NCBI GenBank assembly: GCA_903824665.1
Contig: CAIJXT010000033.1
Coordinates: forward strand, 62,001-126,000
From: an uncultured Bacteroidota bacterium
Lineage (GTDB): Bacteria; Bacteroidota; Bacteroidia; Chitinophagales; Chitinophagaceae
Direction: 5' to 3'
DNA length: 64,000 nt
This document shows positions 21,718 through 31,861 of this stretch, piece after piece. A program made the translations under genes and the position numbers. The notes under the pieces are model-generated. The model did no database searches. It had not been told where the DNA came from and saw only the letters and a list, made by a program, of their open reading frames with translations. Numbering within the stretch: the stretch's first letter is position 1; each line of letters starts with the position of its first letter.

Positions 21718-22278
21718 TCACAAACCCGCCCAGTTGTTCAGCAGTTGCTGCCCATACTCCGTCCCAACCGATTCCGGATGAAACTGCACACCAATACAGG
21801 GAAACCTGCTGTGGGCCAATGCCATGACGGTACCATCGGCTGTATGTGCTAATGCCTGCAGTCCGGTATCAGATATGCCCTCTATGGCCAGCGAATGATA
21901 ACGCATTACATTGTAGGGCGAGGGAATACCTGCAAACAATGGATGATTATCGTGACTTATGGGGCTCACCTTGCCGTGCATAGGATAGGGCGCACGCACC
22001 AGCTTCCCACCAAAATACATCCCTAATGCCTGATGGCCCAGACACACACCCAGTATGGGTACACGGTTGTGAAAATGATCAATCAACTGCATGGTGATAC
22101 CTGCCTGCAGCGGTGTTTCAGGGCCGGGAGAAATAATGATCCGCTCGGGATGGATGTCGATAAGATTACTCAGTGAAATCTCATCATTGCGATACACAAC
22201 ACACTCATGCCCCGTCTGCAGCAGGTAGTGGTGCAGTATCCAGGTGAAGGAGTCGTAGTTGTCAATGAGTACCCACAT
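21718..22278 (-). CDS. pabA: glutamine amidotransferase, anthranilate/aminodeoxychorismate synthase component II
   Basis: IDNYDSFTW, ISPGPETP, GVCLGHQALG, GVQFHPESVGTEYG. pabA versus trpG cannot be settled here. Confidence 0.88.
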   Translation of the reverse strand: MWVLIDNYDSFTWILHHYLLQTGHECVVYRNDEISLSNLIDIHPERIIISPGPETPLQAGITMQLIDHFHNRVPILGVCLGHQALGMYFGGKLVRAPYPMHGKVSPISHDNHPLFAGIPSPYNVMRYHSLAIEGISDTGLQALAHTADGTVMALAHSRFPCIGVQFHPESVGTEYGQQLLNNWAGL

Positions 22279-22813
22279 CTGCCGGTTGGCTGTTTACAGA
22301 GTCGAAAAAGTGCTCCAGCTTGGAAAAAGTATCCTGTACGAATGGCATTAGTTTGCCAGCCTGATGAAAAAACCAAGGCGCCAGCTGCGACAGGCTGTTG
22401 TAAGTCTTCGATTGTGCAATGGTATCTGCAGAGATGATGTGCGCACGGGCGCCAATCCACAGCATCGAGCTCCAGATCACTGCTCCCAGAAATGCATACA
22501 ATAGTCCACCGCACAACTTATTGACAACGCCCAGCAATAAACCTTCTGCTGCCTTTTCAATCACCTTGCCTATAAGCCGCACCAGCAATACTACACCGAT
22601 GAACAATACTATATAACTGACGACTTGCGCCCATGGCGTCGATACATAATCATTGGCAAGCAGCCAGGCCGCAAAAGACTGGGAACACTTGAGTGCCACA
22701 AGCAACCCAATAAGAATGGCCACAACCGAAAATGCCGCCACAATAAGCCCCTTCATATAGCCGCGTATGAAGAAAAGCAGAATAATAACTAAGCCGGTAA
22801 TGTCGAGCGCCAT
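22262..22813 (-). CDS. CvpA family protein
   Basis: MALDITGLVIILLFFIRGYMKGLIVAAFSVVAILIGLLVALKCS. Confidence 0.85.
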   Translation of the reverse strand: MALDITGLVIILLFFIRGYMKGLIVAAFSVVAILIGLLVALKCSQSFAAWLLANDYVSTPWAQVVSYIVLFIGVVLLVRLIGKVIEKAAEGLLLGVVNKLCGGLLYAFLGAVIWSSMLWIGARAHIISADTIAQSKTYNSLSQLAPWFFHQAGKLMPFVQDTFSKLEHFFDSVNSQPADVGTH

Positions 22814-22851
22814 AGAGGAGATTCAAAACGTTGTACTACCTGTGGTATACC

Positions 22852-23304
22852 TCAGGAAGCCAGCAACTGCTTTACCGTTTCAGATATGGCTTTCCCATCG
22901 GCCTTGCCTGCAAGTTGTTTCGATGCCACACCCATTACCTTGCCCATATCGGCCGGCGATGTTGCACCTACCTGTTCTACTATGGCTTTTACAGCAGCTC
23001 TCAGTTCATCAGTACTCATCTGCTGTGGTAGAAACCTTTCTATAATAGCAAGCTCTTCGCGTTCTTTAGCTGCCAGGTCTTCACGGTTTTGCTTTTCAAA
23101 AATATCAAGCGAATCCCTGCGCTGCTTGGCAAGCTTTTGCAACATCTTCAATTCCGTAGCTTCACTTATTTCGCCATTGGCACCTTCAGCTGTTTTCTCT
23201 ATTATGATGGCTGCCTTTATTGCACGAAGTGTACGCAATGCCGCTTCATCCTTTGCGCGCATCGCATTCTTCAACTCGTCCATTATTCTAATTTCCAGAG
23301 ACAT
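22852..23304 (-). CDS. GatB/YqeY domain-containing protein
   Basis: IMDELKNAMRAKDEAALRTLRAIKAA...IERFLPQQMSTDELR...MGKVMGV. Confidence 0.92.
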   Translation of the reverse strand: MSLEIRIMDELKNAMRAKDEAALRTLRAIKAAIIIEKTAEGANGEISEATELKMLQKLAKQRRDSLDIFEKQNREDLAAKEREELAIIERFLPQQMSTDELRAAVKAIVEQVGATSPADMGKVMGVASKQLAGKADGKAISETVKQLLAS

Positions 23305-23500
23305 GATATAAAAATTGAAATGTTGAAAGTTTTTTTAGTAGAAAGTAGAGAGTATAAAGTCGAAAGTATAAAGAATAAAGTTCGGAGTTAGGGGTTTGTC
23401 TGATTATTGACCTTTCCCAGAATGTCCTTCAGCCCGATCAAAATCCCCGTTTCACGAAATCTCTCTTCACTAAATCCCGGTCCTGATTCCCAATTCCCCT

Positions 23501-23845
23501 TTATTTGTTGTCTGCTTTTTCGAGTGCGTCGCCGGCCTTTTTCAGAAAACTCTTTGCAAACTGCTTCATTTCGTTGGCCAGCTCGTCATTACGGGTTGCT
23601 CGCTGGTAGGTGTCTGCCATTCCAAAGAAAGTCTGGTAAAAGAAATCATTCATTTCATCCACCATCATTTTACTGGTCCAGAGGTCTATGCGCAATGCCG
23701 ACTTCTCTTCACCATCCCACAGGCCCAGCAGTATCGCTTTTGCCTTTTGCCATTCGGCCACGCCACCATCCGGTGCAGTCCACTGTATCGATTCCGGCAT
23801 CTTGTCTTCAGCCAGTTCTACTTGTATATTTATTGTTGAGGTCAT
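23501..23845 (-). CDS. gldC: gliding motility protein GldC
   Basis: MTSTINIQVELAEDKMPESIQWTAPDGG...KALLLGLWD-type context. Start moved to 23845. Confidence 0.88.
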   Translation of the reverse strand: MTSTINIQVELAEDKMPESIQWTAPDGGVAEWQKAKAILLGLWDGEEKSALRIDLWTSKMMVDEMNDFFYQTFFGMADTYQRATRNDELANEMKQFAKSFLKKAGDALEKADNK

Positions 23846-24038
23846 ACTTAGAATTTGTGATGGCGCAAAAGTACGTGTAAAATACAAAAGGTAGTACCCA
23901 TGTTAATCCACTATTAGATTCAATTGAACACTTTGTCTGTGAGTCGCAGAAATACCAACTTCAAAGTAAAAACAAAGTGAATCTGCCACAGTGAAGAACG
24001 GTAGCCATTGCTGACCACAAGAAACCCTGAAGGTGAAT

Positions 24039-24755
24039 TTACTGCTTTGCAAATCTGCGCGTTGCTATAGCATTACCATTAGCATTGAGTATCCGCACAG
24101 AGTACATACCAGGTGGCAGGTTTTCAATATTGAGTGTGGTACTGGTATCTTCTGTAACCCGGTAGGTACTCAGTTGCCTGCCAATAATGTTGTGAATAGA
24201 TATGCTTTTCACCCCAATACCAGAGCCATAGATTACACTGATTACGTTCGTTGCGGGATTTGGGTAAACAGATATCTCTTCCGGAGCCCTGCTGAATGCT
24301 TTGATTGATAGTGCAGTCTTGCAAATAATGAAAGTCGCTATCGCAGTATCTGCCGGTATTGTTGCGTTGTCCATTCTCACCTTCGCATAATAGCACCCTG
24401 TTGTAGTAGTCGCAGCAAAATCAACCGATAGGTAAAAGACTGAAGACCCTGGACCAATTCCAAAAGTTCTCGCCGATGGAGATGGCCATAAATCATGAAA
24501 GCTGAAGCACCCTGCAGGATCGCAGATACCGCTGGCCGCTTTCCAGTCGGCTGGAAAATCTGTTTCAATCACTTCCCAGTCAATATTGGCAGTACCCGTG
24601 GTAAGGTTGGTGACGCTGTCATCAAAAATCAACAATGATGTTCCTGCAGTTACTATCGAAACTGTATCATGAGCTAGTGCAAAAGACTGTGCAACGGCAC
24701 TCCGCCCTGCCATCAGAAAGGTAATCAACATGAATGATAGGCGTAGTTTATTCAT
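24039..24755 (-). CDS. secreted protein with T9SS type A sorting domain
   Basis: Signal MNKLRLSFMLITFLMAGRSAVAQ; C-terminal ISVYPNPATNVISV...PPGMYSVRILNANG. Confidence 0.85.
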   Translation of the reverse strand: MNKLRLSFMLITFLMAGRSAVAQSFALAHDTVSIVTAGTSLLIFDDSVTNLTTGTANIDWEVIETDFPADWKAASGICDPAGCFSFHDLWPSPSARTFGIGPGSSVFYLSVDFAATTTTGCYYAKVRMDNATIPADTAIATFIICKTALSIKAFSRAPEEISVYPNPATNVISVIYGSGIGVKSISIHNIIGRQLSTYRVTEDTSTTLNIENLPPGMYSVRILNANGNAIATRRFAKQ

Positions 24756-24810
24756 ACCGATCAATTTAATATGCAATATACAAAATGTTTCTGTGAAATA
24801 TAAAAAACAA

Positions 24811-24841
24811 AAATGGTTGCTTCAAAATGAAGCAACCATTT
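24811..24841 (-). terminator. Rho-independent terminator
   Basis: AAATGGTTGCTTCA-AAA-TGAAGCAACCATTT perfect 14-bp stem; minus-strand T-rich tail. Confidence 0.85.
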
Positions 24842-24863
24842 CTAAATTTTTTTTCAAACCTAA

Positions 24864-25589
24864 TTATTGCTTTGTAAACTTGCGTGTGGCAACCACATCA
24901 CCATTTACATTCAGCAAACGTGTAAAGTAAATGCCTGAAGGCAGGTTTTCAATGTTGAGACTTGCACTAGACTGATTAGAAACGCGATATACACCCACTT
25001 GTTTGCCTATGATGTTGTACACAGCAATATTGCGAACATCGCTAGACTGATCGAACAAAACATTCAGGGACGTTGTTGCCGGGTTAGGATAAATTGCAAC
25101 ATCTCCCGCCATTTTCACAACCGAAACCGATGTTGTAGACCTTGTCACAATGTATGTTTGAAACAACTCGTCTGAAGACAAACCAAACTTATTATTGAGC
25201 CGTACACGCATGTAATAGGTACCGTTTGTTGTTACGCCTGATGCCGTGGCCAGATCAATCTGCATTTTAAATGTTCCTGGAGTCGTAGAAACAGCATAAA
25301 GACATTCATAAGGCGAAGTCGCAGGCCACAAACCAGTGCCTGAAATGCAGGTGCAATTATCGCAAATTCCGGTATTTGCCAGCCAGTCGTTAGGGAAGTT
25401 TGTCGCAACTACTCTCCATTGTACCGTTAAGGGACTGGTAAGCAGATTGGTTAGATCATTATGAGCTTCATAATAACCACTTGTCGAAAATGAAACCGTA
25501 TCATGTGGTGACGACATTGACTGGGCAATAGACTTGTCGGCAGCAAAAAGCAAACCGACAAATGATAACATTATGAAAATTTTCTTCAT
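24864..25589 (-). CDS. secreted protein with T9SS type A sorting domain (paralogue of 24039-24755)
   Basis: Same architecture and similar core (FPNDWLANTGICD vs FPADWKAASGICD); C-terminal VAIYPNPATTSLNV. Confidence 0.85.
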   Translation of the reverse strand: MKKIFIMLSFVGLLFAADKSIAQSMSSPHDTVSFSTSGYYEAHNDLTNLLTSPLTVQWRVVATNFPNDWLANTGICDNCTCISGTGLWPATSPYECLYAVSTTPGTFKMQIDLATASGVTTNGTYYMRVRLNNKFGLSSDELFQTYIVTRSTTSVSVVKMAGDVAIYPNPATTSLNVLFDQSSDVRNIAVYNIIGKQVGVYRVSNQSSASLNIENLPSGIYFTRLLNVNGDVVATRKFTKQ

Positions 25590-25776
25590 GATTACACTAT
25601 TTTCTCTATGCAAATTATACAATTATTTTCTTACCGCAAAATAAAATGCTCCACAATGGGCGTTTTAAGAAGATTTTTGCAATATTCCCGCTCATTACCA
25701 GTAACTTATAGTACATCAAAAATGATGCCTAACCCAATTCAGGCTCTAGCATTTGATGACATCCAACCAATAAAAA

Positions 25777-25805
25777 CGGCCTGCTTCTGAAACAGAAGCA
25801 GGCCG
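25777..25805 (-). terminator. Rho-independent terminator
   Basis: CGGCCTGCTTCTG-AAA-CAGAAGCAGGCCG; minus-strand TTTTTATT tail. Confidence 0.88.
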
Positions 25806-25821
25806 CCTGATTGAAGTGTTA

Positions 25822-27723
25822 TTATTTAATTACAGAAAGGCGCTCAGTAGCGGTTCCTTCAGCTGTATTGATCATTACGTTGTACACACCGGCAGCCAAA
25901 GATGCAGTGCTGATCTGAAATGAATGCATACCTGATTTCAGATTTTCGTTGGTAACAACTGCAACAGTGCGACCAAGACCGTCAACCACCTTAACTTCTA
26001 CATTTGTTGCATTAGTCAGGTTGAAAGACAGCGTTGCATCGCCCTTGGCAGGGTTAGGATAAATAGCTGCATCCAGGCTGATAGTAGCCAGCTGGTTTAC
26101 TGAAGAAGTAGCATGGATATTGATATCATCAACCCAGATATTGTTTCCATAATCGCTGGTAGCGCGGAATCCCAACATAGCACCTGCAGGCACAGCACTG
26201 ATGTCAACTGTTTTCTGCTGGTACTGTGATGATGACGGTACGAAAGAGCTTGTTGAAATAGCAGATGTCGACAGTGTACTACCTGCTTTATCCCACAGTG
26301 ATGTCCAGTTCGCTCCACAGTCTGTAGAGTAAACTAATTCCAGGCGATCGTCTGTTGTCGCATCATACTGGCAGTATGCTACCCAGAAATCAATAGCGCT
26401 GTTTGTTGATGTGCTCACCATTGGCAATGTGATAAACTCAGACTCACCGGCCAGAAAGGAGTATGCTTCAAAACCGGCAGCATTCGTACCTGTGTGGCCG
26501 AGACCAGATGTGCTGGTATATGTGCTCCATGTTTCGCCATCGTTGTTGGCATCAGAAAAATAGAATTTGCCTGCATCAGCACTTTCGTAGCTGGTAGTGT
26601 AAGGCATTGCCAGAGCGTTGGTACTTTCAAAAAAGAAATTCTTCGCACCGGCATTATTATTTATCGATTGGTCAGCTACGCCATTAGGGTTAGCAACGGA
26701 ATCGTAAAAATAATGGTACATAGGGCCTGCAACAGTAACAGGTGTCATTGGCATGGTTACTACTGCAGTAGCGCCAGTTGCAAGACTACCAGTCCATGGT
26801 GTTGACATCATGGTACCGCCATCCAAATTGTAATAGACCGTAGCAGAAGTCAGTGTTGCAGATCCGGTGTTTTTCAGTGTTACACTGTGCGAAACTGTGG
26901 TGCTGCCATTTGGCAAACATACAAGACCTGGTGATGTTATAGCAGAAACTGATGCATCATTAGGAACAGGAGGCAACGGAGTTGCCTTACCCGCCTGTTT
27001 GATATTTTTATCCAGTTCGTCTTGCATCCAAACAACCATGAACGGAGACTTACCCTTTTCAACAAATGATGGAACCTTTCCGCGAATGGTGAAAGACTGA
27101 GACATACCTACAGTCCATGCTGTTGGCAAAGCTGTACCAGCTGCAGAAGGATACATATCTTGTACTACATTCTCAAAATGTGTTTCGCCGTTTGAACCCG
27201 GAGGAGCATTGAAGTCTACAGTCTGTACCAATGCAGCACGGAGATTGAATGTAGAAGAAGTTGTAAATGCTGTAACACAAGTGATTGTTACGTTGGTGAT
27301 CACACTATCATAAGTGGCATCCCAGGTATTGGTAACAGTGATATTGAAAGGTGAAGCAATTGCTGCCTCTGCGTCAATATGGGCCTGTGTAAAAGATCCC
27401 GGATGGCCGCTGCCTGTTGCTGTCCCATCATACTTTCCGCTCGGTGCAGAGTTGATCGCGTAATAACTGCGGCGCGCATCGTTAACCACCTTGCTGCGCA
27501 GGTAGAACCAACCCGAGGAAGGTATGGGAGACATATACGCAATGTGAATAAGCTTGGAGGGGTTAGTACCGCTATTGCACAACGTCCAAAAATCGGGGTT
27601 TGTGGCCGCACAAGGCCCACAATTTTCTCCCGTCACCTCTTCATGCAATGTCATTCTTGCCTGAGCAAACGACGACATTGAGATAGTGGAAACAGCCACT
27701 ACACCTAGTAACAATTTTTTCAT
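25822..27723 (-). CDS. Omp28-like/thioredoxin-like secreted protein with T9SS sorting domain
   Basis: Signal MKKLLLGVVAVSTISMSSFAQ; EEVTGENCGPCAATNP CxxC region; C-terminal AAIYPNPAKGDATLSF. Confidence 0.85.
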   Translation of the reverse strand: MKKLLLGVVAVSTISMSSFAQARMTLHEEVTGENCGPCAATNPDFWTLCNSGTNPSKLIHIAYMSPIPSSGWFYLRSKVVNDARRSYYAINSAPSGKYDGTATGSGHPGSFTQAHIDAEAAIASPFNITVTNTWDATYDSVITNVTITCVTAFTTSSTFNLRAALVQTVDFNAPPGSNGETHFENVVQDMYPSAAGTALPTAWTVGMSQSFTIRGKVPSFVEKGKSPFMVVWMQDELDKNIKQAGKATPLPPVPNDASVSAITSPGLVCLPNGSTTVSHSVTLKNTGSATLTSATVYYNLDGGTMMSTPWTGSLATGATAVVTMPMTPVTVAGPMYHYFYDSVANPNGVADQSINNNAGAKNFFFESTNALAMPYTTSYESADAGKFYFSDANNDGETWSTYTSTSGLGHTGTNAAGFEAYSFLAGESEFITLPMVSTSTNSAIDFWVAYCQYDATTDDRLELVYSTDCGANWTSLWDKAGSTLSTSAISTSSFVPSSSQYQQKTVDISAVPAGAMLGFRATSDYGNNIWVDDINIHATSSVNQLATISLDAAIYPNPAKGDATLSFNLTNATNVEVKVVDGLGRTVAVVTNENLKSGMHSFQISTASLAAGVYNVMINTAEGTATERLSVIK

Positions 27724-27860
27724 TTTTTTGATTTTTAAAATTTTTTTTGAAAATATCACTTAAAGTTAAAGAACTTATGCGTTAATAAAAAAAAATACGT
27801 TGATTTTTTTTGTAGATCAATATTATTATGTGCGCACATAATGTCCTCTTCTTACAAACA

Positions 27861-27892
27861 AAAGCGGCTCCCGGAAATCCGGAAGCCGCTTT
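27861..27892 (-). terminator. Rho-independent terminator
   Basis: AAAGCGGCTCCCGGA-AA-TCCGGAAGCCGCTTT (one wobble). Confidence 0.8.
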
Positions 27893-27913
27893 CAATAATT
27901 AACAAAAAATCAA

Positions 27914-29896
27914 TTACTCAACTGTAAGTCTTTCAGCCCTGTTGCCAGACTCTGTAGAGATCAGTATGATGTAGTTACCTGGAGTCATTCCTTTTGTAGA
28001 AATGTTCACCTGCTGCATACCAAGAGACATGTCCTGATTAGCAACTTCTTTGATAACCTTTCCAGTGTAATCCATAACAGCTACACGTACATTACCTGTT
28101 TCCTGGAGGTCGAATTTCAGATTAGACTCACCTTTAGAAGGGTTAGGATACAATGAAATGTTTTCAACTTTTGCAAGTGTACTTACATTCACCATACCTG
28201 CTGGCAAAGTCCAGATTGACTGAAGCACTGATTTGCTTGCATCTTCCTGTACCCAGGCTATAACCTCACTACCCAACATTGGGTTGTTCCACATCTTGTA
28301 GCTGCCCTGTGTAGGGTAGTTAGCTGATCCTGTTTCCCAACGATCTGAAGTATAAGCTACACCAGAATCAACAAAAGACTGTGCAACACCGTCTGTCCAG
28401 GAAGTCACGGCGTGACCACTTGCTGAAGGCAGCATTTTGCGCATAACGTGGTAATATTTCAACTGACCGGTAGTGTTTGTTGTGTTCTCATAATATTTGT
28501 CAACTACAGCAGTGTACACATGATAAGTGCCTGTTTTTGTGAAACGTGGAGTTACAGTCAGCAATACACCAAGTTTCTTACGGATAGTATCTACATTGTA
28601 AGTAACAGACATTTCCATAAAAGAAGCGTTTGCTTTTGAAGCATTCATTTCTGCAGTGTGGTCAGCAGCGTTAAATGTAGACAGTGTTGCTGGAACTTGA
28701 GCAGCCTGGCCATTTACAAAATGGTCTGGGATACCAGAAACACCATAATAACCTCTACGTGTGCTGCCATCAGGGTTGTAGCTGCGATCATTGCCTGGGC
28801 TAGGCCAGTTCATCTGGTACTTGATCACGTTGATGTTTGTACCTGCGGTATTTACACCATTCGTAACACATAATGGATCGTAGTTCTGATTGAACGATTT
28901 GCATGGAGGGCATGTTGAAGAAGAAAATTCTTCGATAAGACCCTGACGCTGTGTAGTTGCAGAAGCAAGTACAAACGTTGAAGTTTCAAGCGAATCAGCC
29001 TCAGCGTTAGCTACAGTATTTACATCAGTAATAACAACTTTCAGTGTGTTTGAACCAGCAACCGCGCCAGCCATAGCTGTTGTAAATGTATAAGCAGCAG
29101 AACCGTAAGGCGCAATGCTAAGACCAGTGAAATTCTGTATTACCGGTGCACCACCATTGATGGTGTACTTAGCAGTGAAGGATGTGATTGTCAAACCGCG
29201 GTTCTCCATCAGGAAAGATACAGTCTGTCCGTTTGCAGAAACACCATTAGAGATGCTATTGTATCCGAGCTGGGTAACAGCTGCACCATTTGAATTAAGG
29301 TTTGTAACTTCGATATTGTCAAGTGCAACGCCAAGAAGCGTATCCAGATCATCGGAATAAACAAAAGCCACTTTTACATTAGTACCAGTTCCGAGTGGAG
29401 TAAGGTTGGTATGACCAGTATGCCATGTTTCGTTGAACGCCCAACCTTCAAGTGTATCGAGCATCATCCATGTAGTACCGCCGTTGTTAGAGCCGATAAC
29501 ATAAGAAGTCTCCGTATTGCTGGTAGACGTTCTTGTAGCGTTATAGAAGTAGTATTCATAGTTGAGCCACGCTGAAGTTGAACCGGCAAGACTGAACACT
29601 GGAGATTTCAGTGTGTCATGCAGGTTTGAAGAAGTAGCGGCATCATTCCAATCGTCAACAACACCCACCTGCGTAGCATGTGCAGGTTCAGTAGTTCCGG
29701 TAGCAGCACCCCATCCGGCGAGTGGGAAGTTGCTTGTTTTCCAACCAACAGCACCTGTTGAATTCTGTGTCCAGGTCGAAGGCAATGCAGGCATGACGGT
29801 AGGGGCGTCAAAGTTCTGCGTGATAATGACCTGAGCATTTGTTCCGGTGGCAAACACCAGGCAAGCAAACGCAAAACCAAGTAAACTTTTTTTCAT
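27914..29896 (-). CDS. Omp28-like/thioredoxin-like secreted protein with T9SS sorting domain
   Basis: Signal MKKSLLGFAFACLVFATGTNAQ; IEEFSSSTCPPCKSFNQ; C-terminal ISLYPNPSKGESNLKF. Confidence 0.87.
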   Translation of the reverse strand: MKKSLLGFAFACLVFATGTNAQVIITQNFDAPTVMPALPSTWTQNSTGAVGWKTSNFPLAGWGAATGTTEPAHATQVGVVDDWNDAATSSNLHDTLKSPVFSLAGSTSAWLNYEYYFYNATRTSTSNTETSYVIGSNNGGTTWMMLDTLEGWAFNETWHTGHTNLTPLGTGTNVKVAFVYSDDLDTLLGVALDNIEVTNLNSNGAAVTQLGYNSISNGVSANGQTVSFLMENRGLTITSFTAKYTINGGAPVIQNFTGLSIAPYGSAAYTFTTAMAGAVAGSNTLKVVITDVNTVANAEADSLETSTFVLASATTQRQGLIEEFSSSTCPPCKSFNQNYDPLCVTNGVNTAGTNINVIKYQMNWPSPGNDRSYNPDGSTRRGYYGVSGIPDHFVNGQAAQVPATLSTFNAADHTAEMNASKANASFMEMSVTYNVDTIRKKLGVLLTVTPRFTKTGTYHVYTAVVDKYYENTTNTTGQLKYYHVMRKMLPSASGHAVTSWTDGVAQSFVDSGVAYTSDRWETGSANYPTQGSYKMWNNPMLGSEVIAWVQEDASKSVLQSIWTLPAGMVNVSTLAKVENISLYPNPSKGESNLKFDLQETGNVRVAVMDYTGKVIKEVANQDMSLGMQQVNISTKGMTPGNYIILISTESGNRAERLTVE

Positions 29897-30026
29897 TGTT
29901 TTTTGTTTTTTGTTTTTTGTTACGAAAGGGATTAAAAAGTAAAATTAAGGAAATACTATAAATAATACAAAAAAAACTAAGTGGTTGAAATGCAAATGAT
30001 TAAAACCTCAATTCCGCGTGGTGTTC

Positions 30027-31520
30027 TTATTCAATAGTATAGCTCATCGTCCCGTCCTTTTCGTCTTTCAATAGTACGCCTGTAGCTGCCAGCTGGTTGC
30101 GTATCAGATCGCTTGTAGCAAAATCTTTCCGTTTTTTAGCGTCCTTCCGCATTTCTATCAGCAATGCCAGCACTTTATCCAACTTATCTGTCTGTTGTAC
30201 CTGCAACGGCTGCATACCCAATATTTCTGTCAGGTACACGCTGAAAGTACGCTGCAACAAAGCAAAAGTATCAGCAGACAAAGCCCCGGCAGCTACCTGT
30301 CCGCCCTTCGTTCCGTTGACAACCGGCGCCAGCTCAAACAAATTGGCAATCACTTTTGCTGTATTCAGGTCATCATTCATAAAATCGGCACATTCATTGC
30401 TCCAGGCTATCACCTGCGCGTCCAGTGCAGTATCCAGCGCCACAGCATTTCCAGGATGGCTCAGCTTTTGCAACACCTCGTATGCTTCCCACAATCTGCG
30501 CAAAGCACGCTCTGATGCCTGCAGGGCTTCATTACCGAAATCAAGTGTACTGCGGTAATGCGTCTGCAATATGTAAAAACGCACCACCATCGGGTGGTAT
30601 GCCTGCTCCAGTATAGGGTGACTACCACTAAACAACTCCGAGAGTTTTATTACATTATTATAACTCTTGCCCATCTTTTTGCCGTTGATGGTGATCATAT
30701 TATTGTGCATCCAGTACCGCACCGGTGCATGTCCGTGGGCTATGGTACTCTGTGCAATTTCACTCTCATGATGTGGAAACTGCAGATCCATACCACCGCC
30801 ATGTATGTCGAACGACTCGCCCAGATACTTGCTGCTCATCGCCGAGCACTCTATGTGCCATCCTGGAAATCCCTCACCCCATGGGCTCACCCAACGCATG
30901 ATGTGCTCCGGTGGAGCGTTTTTCCACAGCGCAAAATCGGCTTTGTTCCGTTTTTCATCCTGCCCGTCCAGATCACGGGTTGTCTCGAGTTGATCTTCAA
31001 GCACCCTGCCCGATAGTTTTCCATACGGATACTCGGCGGCATATTTTGTTACATCAAAGTAAACTGAACCATTTACCTCATAAGCATAGCCTTTGGCGAT
31101 GATCGTTTTAATCATTTCTATCTGCTCGATGATGTGGCCGGTTGCCGTTGGCTCAATGGCTGGTTCTTCGCAATTGAACATGCGCATGCCCTGATGAAAC
31201 ATAGATGTGTACTTATGAACCATCTCCATGGGCTCCAGCTTCTCCAGTTTTGCCTTCTCCCCCACTTTGTCAATGGCGTCGCGCCCCTCTTCTTCAAAAT
31301 GCCCTGCATCGGTAATATTGCGGACGTAGCGCACCTTATACCCAAGATGGCGCAGGTAGCGCTGCACAATATCGAACGTGATGTAGGGCCGCGCATGACC
31401 CAGGTGCGACTCGCCCGATACTGTAGGACCGCACACATAAAGGCCCGCATAGCCGGGGGTAATTGATTCAAACCGCTCTTTCTGGCGGGTATAGGAATTG
31501 TAAATATGAAATTCAGACAT
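30027..31520 (-). CDS. cysS: cysteine--tRNA ligase
   Basis: [41 protein letters not shown]. Confidence 0.97.
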   Translation of the reverse strand: MSEFHIYNSYTRQKERFESITPGYAGLYVCGPTVSGESHLGHARPYITFDIVQRYLRHLGYKVRYVRNITDAGHFEEEGRDAIDKVGEKAKLEKLEPMEMVHKYTSMFHQGMRMFNCEEPAIEPTATGHIIEQIEMIKTIIAKGYAYEVNGSVYFDVTKYAAEYPYGKLSGRVLEDQLETTRDLDGQDEKRNKADFALWKNAPPEHIMRWVSPWGEGFPGWHIECSAMSSKYLGESFDIHGGGMDLQFPHHESEIAQSTIAHGHAPVRYWMHNNMITINGKKMGKSYNNVIKLSELFSGSHPILEQAYHPMVVRFYILQTHYRSTLDFGNEALQASERALRRLWEAYEVLQKLSHPGNAVALDTALDAQVIAWSNECADFMNDDLNTAKVIANLFELAPVVNGTKGGQVAAGALSADTFALLQRTFSVYLTEILGMQPLQVQQTDKLDKVLALLIEMRKDAKKRKDFATSDLIRNQLAATGVLLKDEKDGTMSYTIE

Positions 31521-31861
31521 TAGTTAAATGTTGTGCTGCAAACAGGCTCACAATACATGGCATGCTACACGCGGTGACAAAAATAAGTGATGTGGAAATG
31601 AAAAAGGGATTTAGCCTGATACAGGATTGTCAGTGACAACATCGGCTGAACAAAACAATAACATATTGGCCGGAATGCGGGTGTTCCCGCTCTGGAATAA
31701 GATTCATTATGTATTGCGTCTGCCACATAATTAGGTGGCAAATGTAACGAATTATCATTTATAGAACTGCTGACTGCAATAAAATTCAATAGCGAAAACA
31801 GGTCAGATAGTCACTTTCGCCGGATGTATCCCTTATTTTTGCCAGAGCTACAATACTACCA

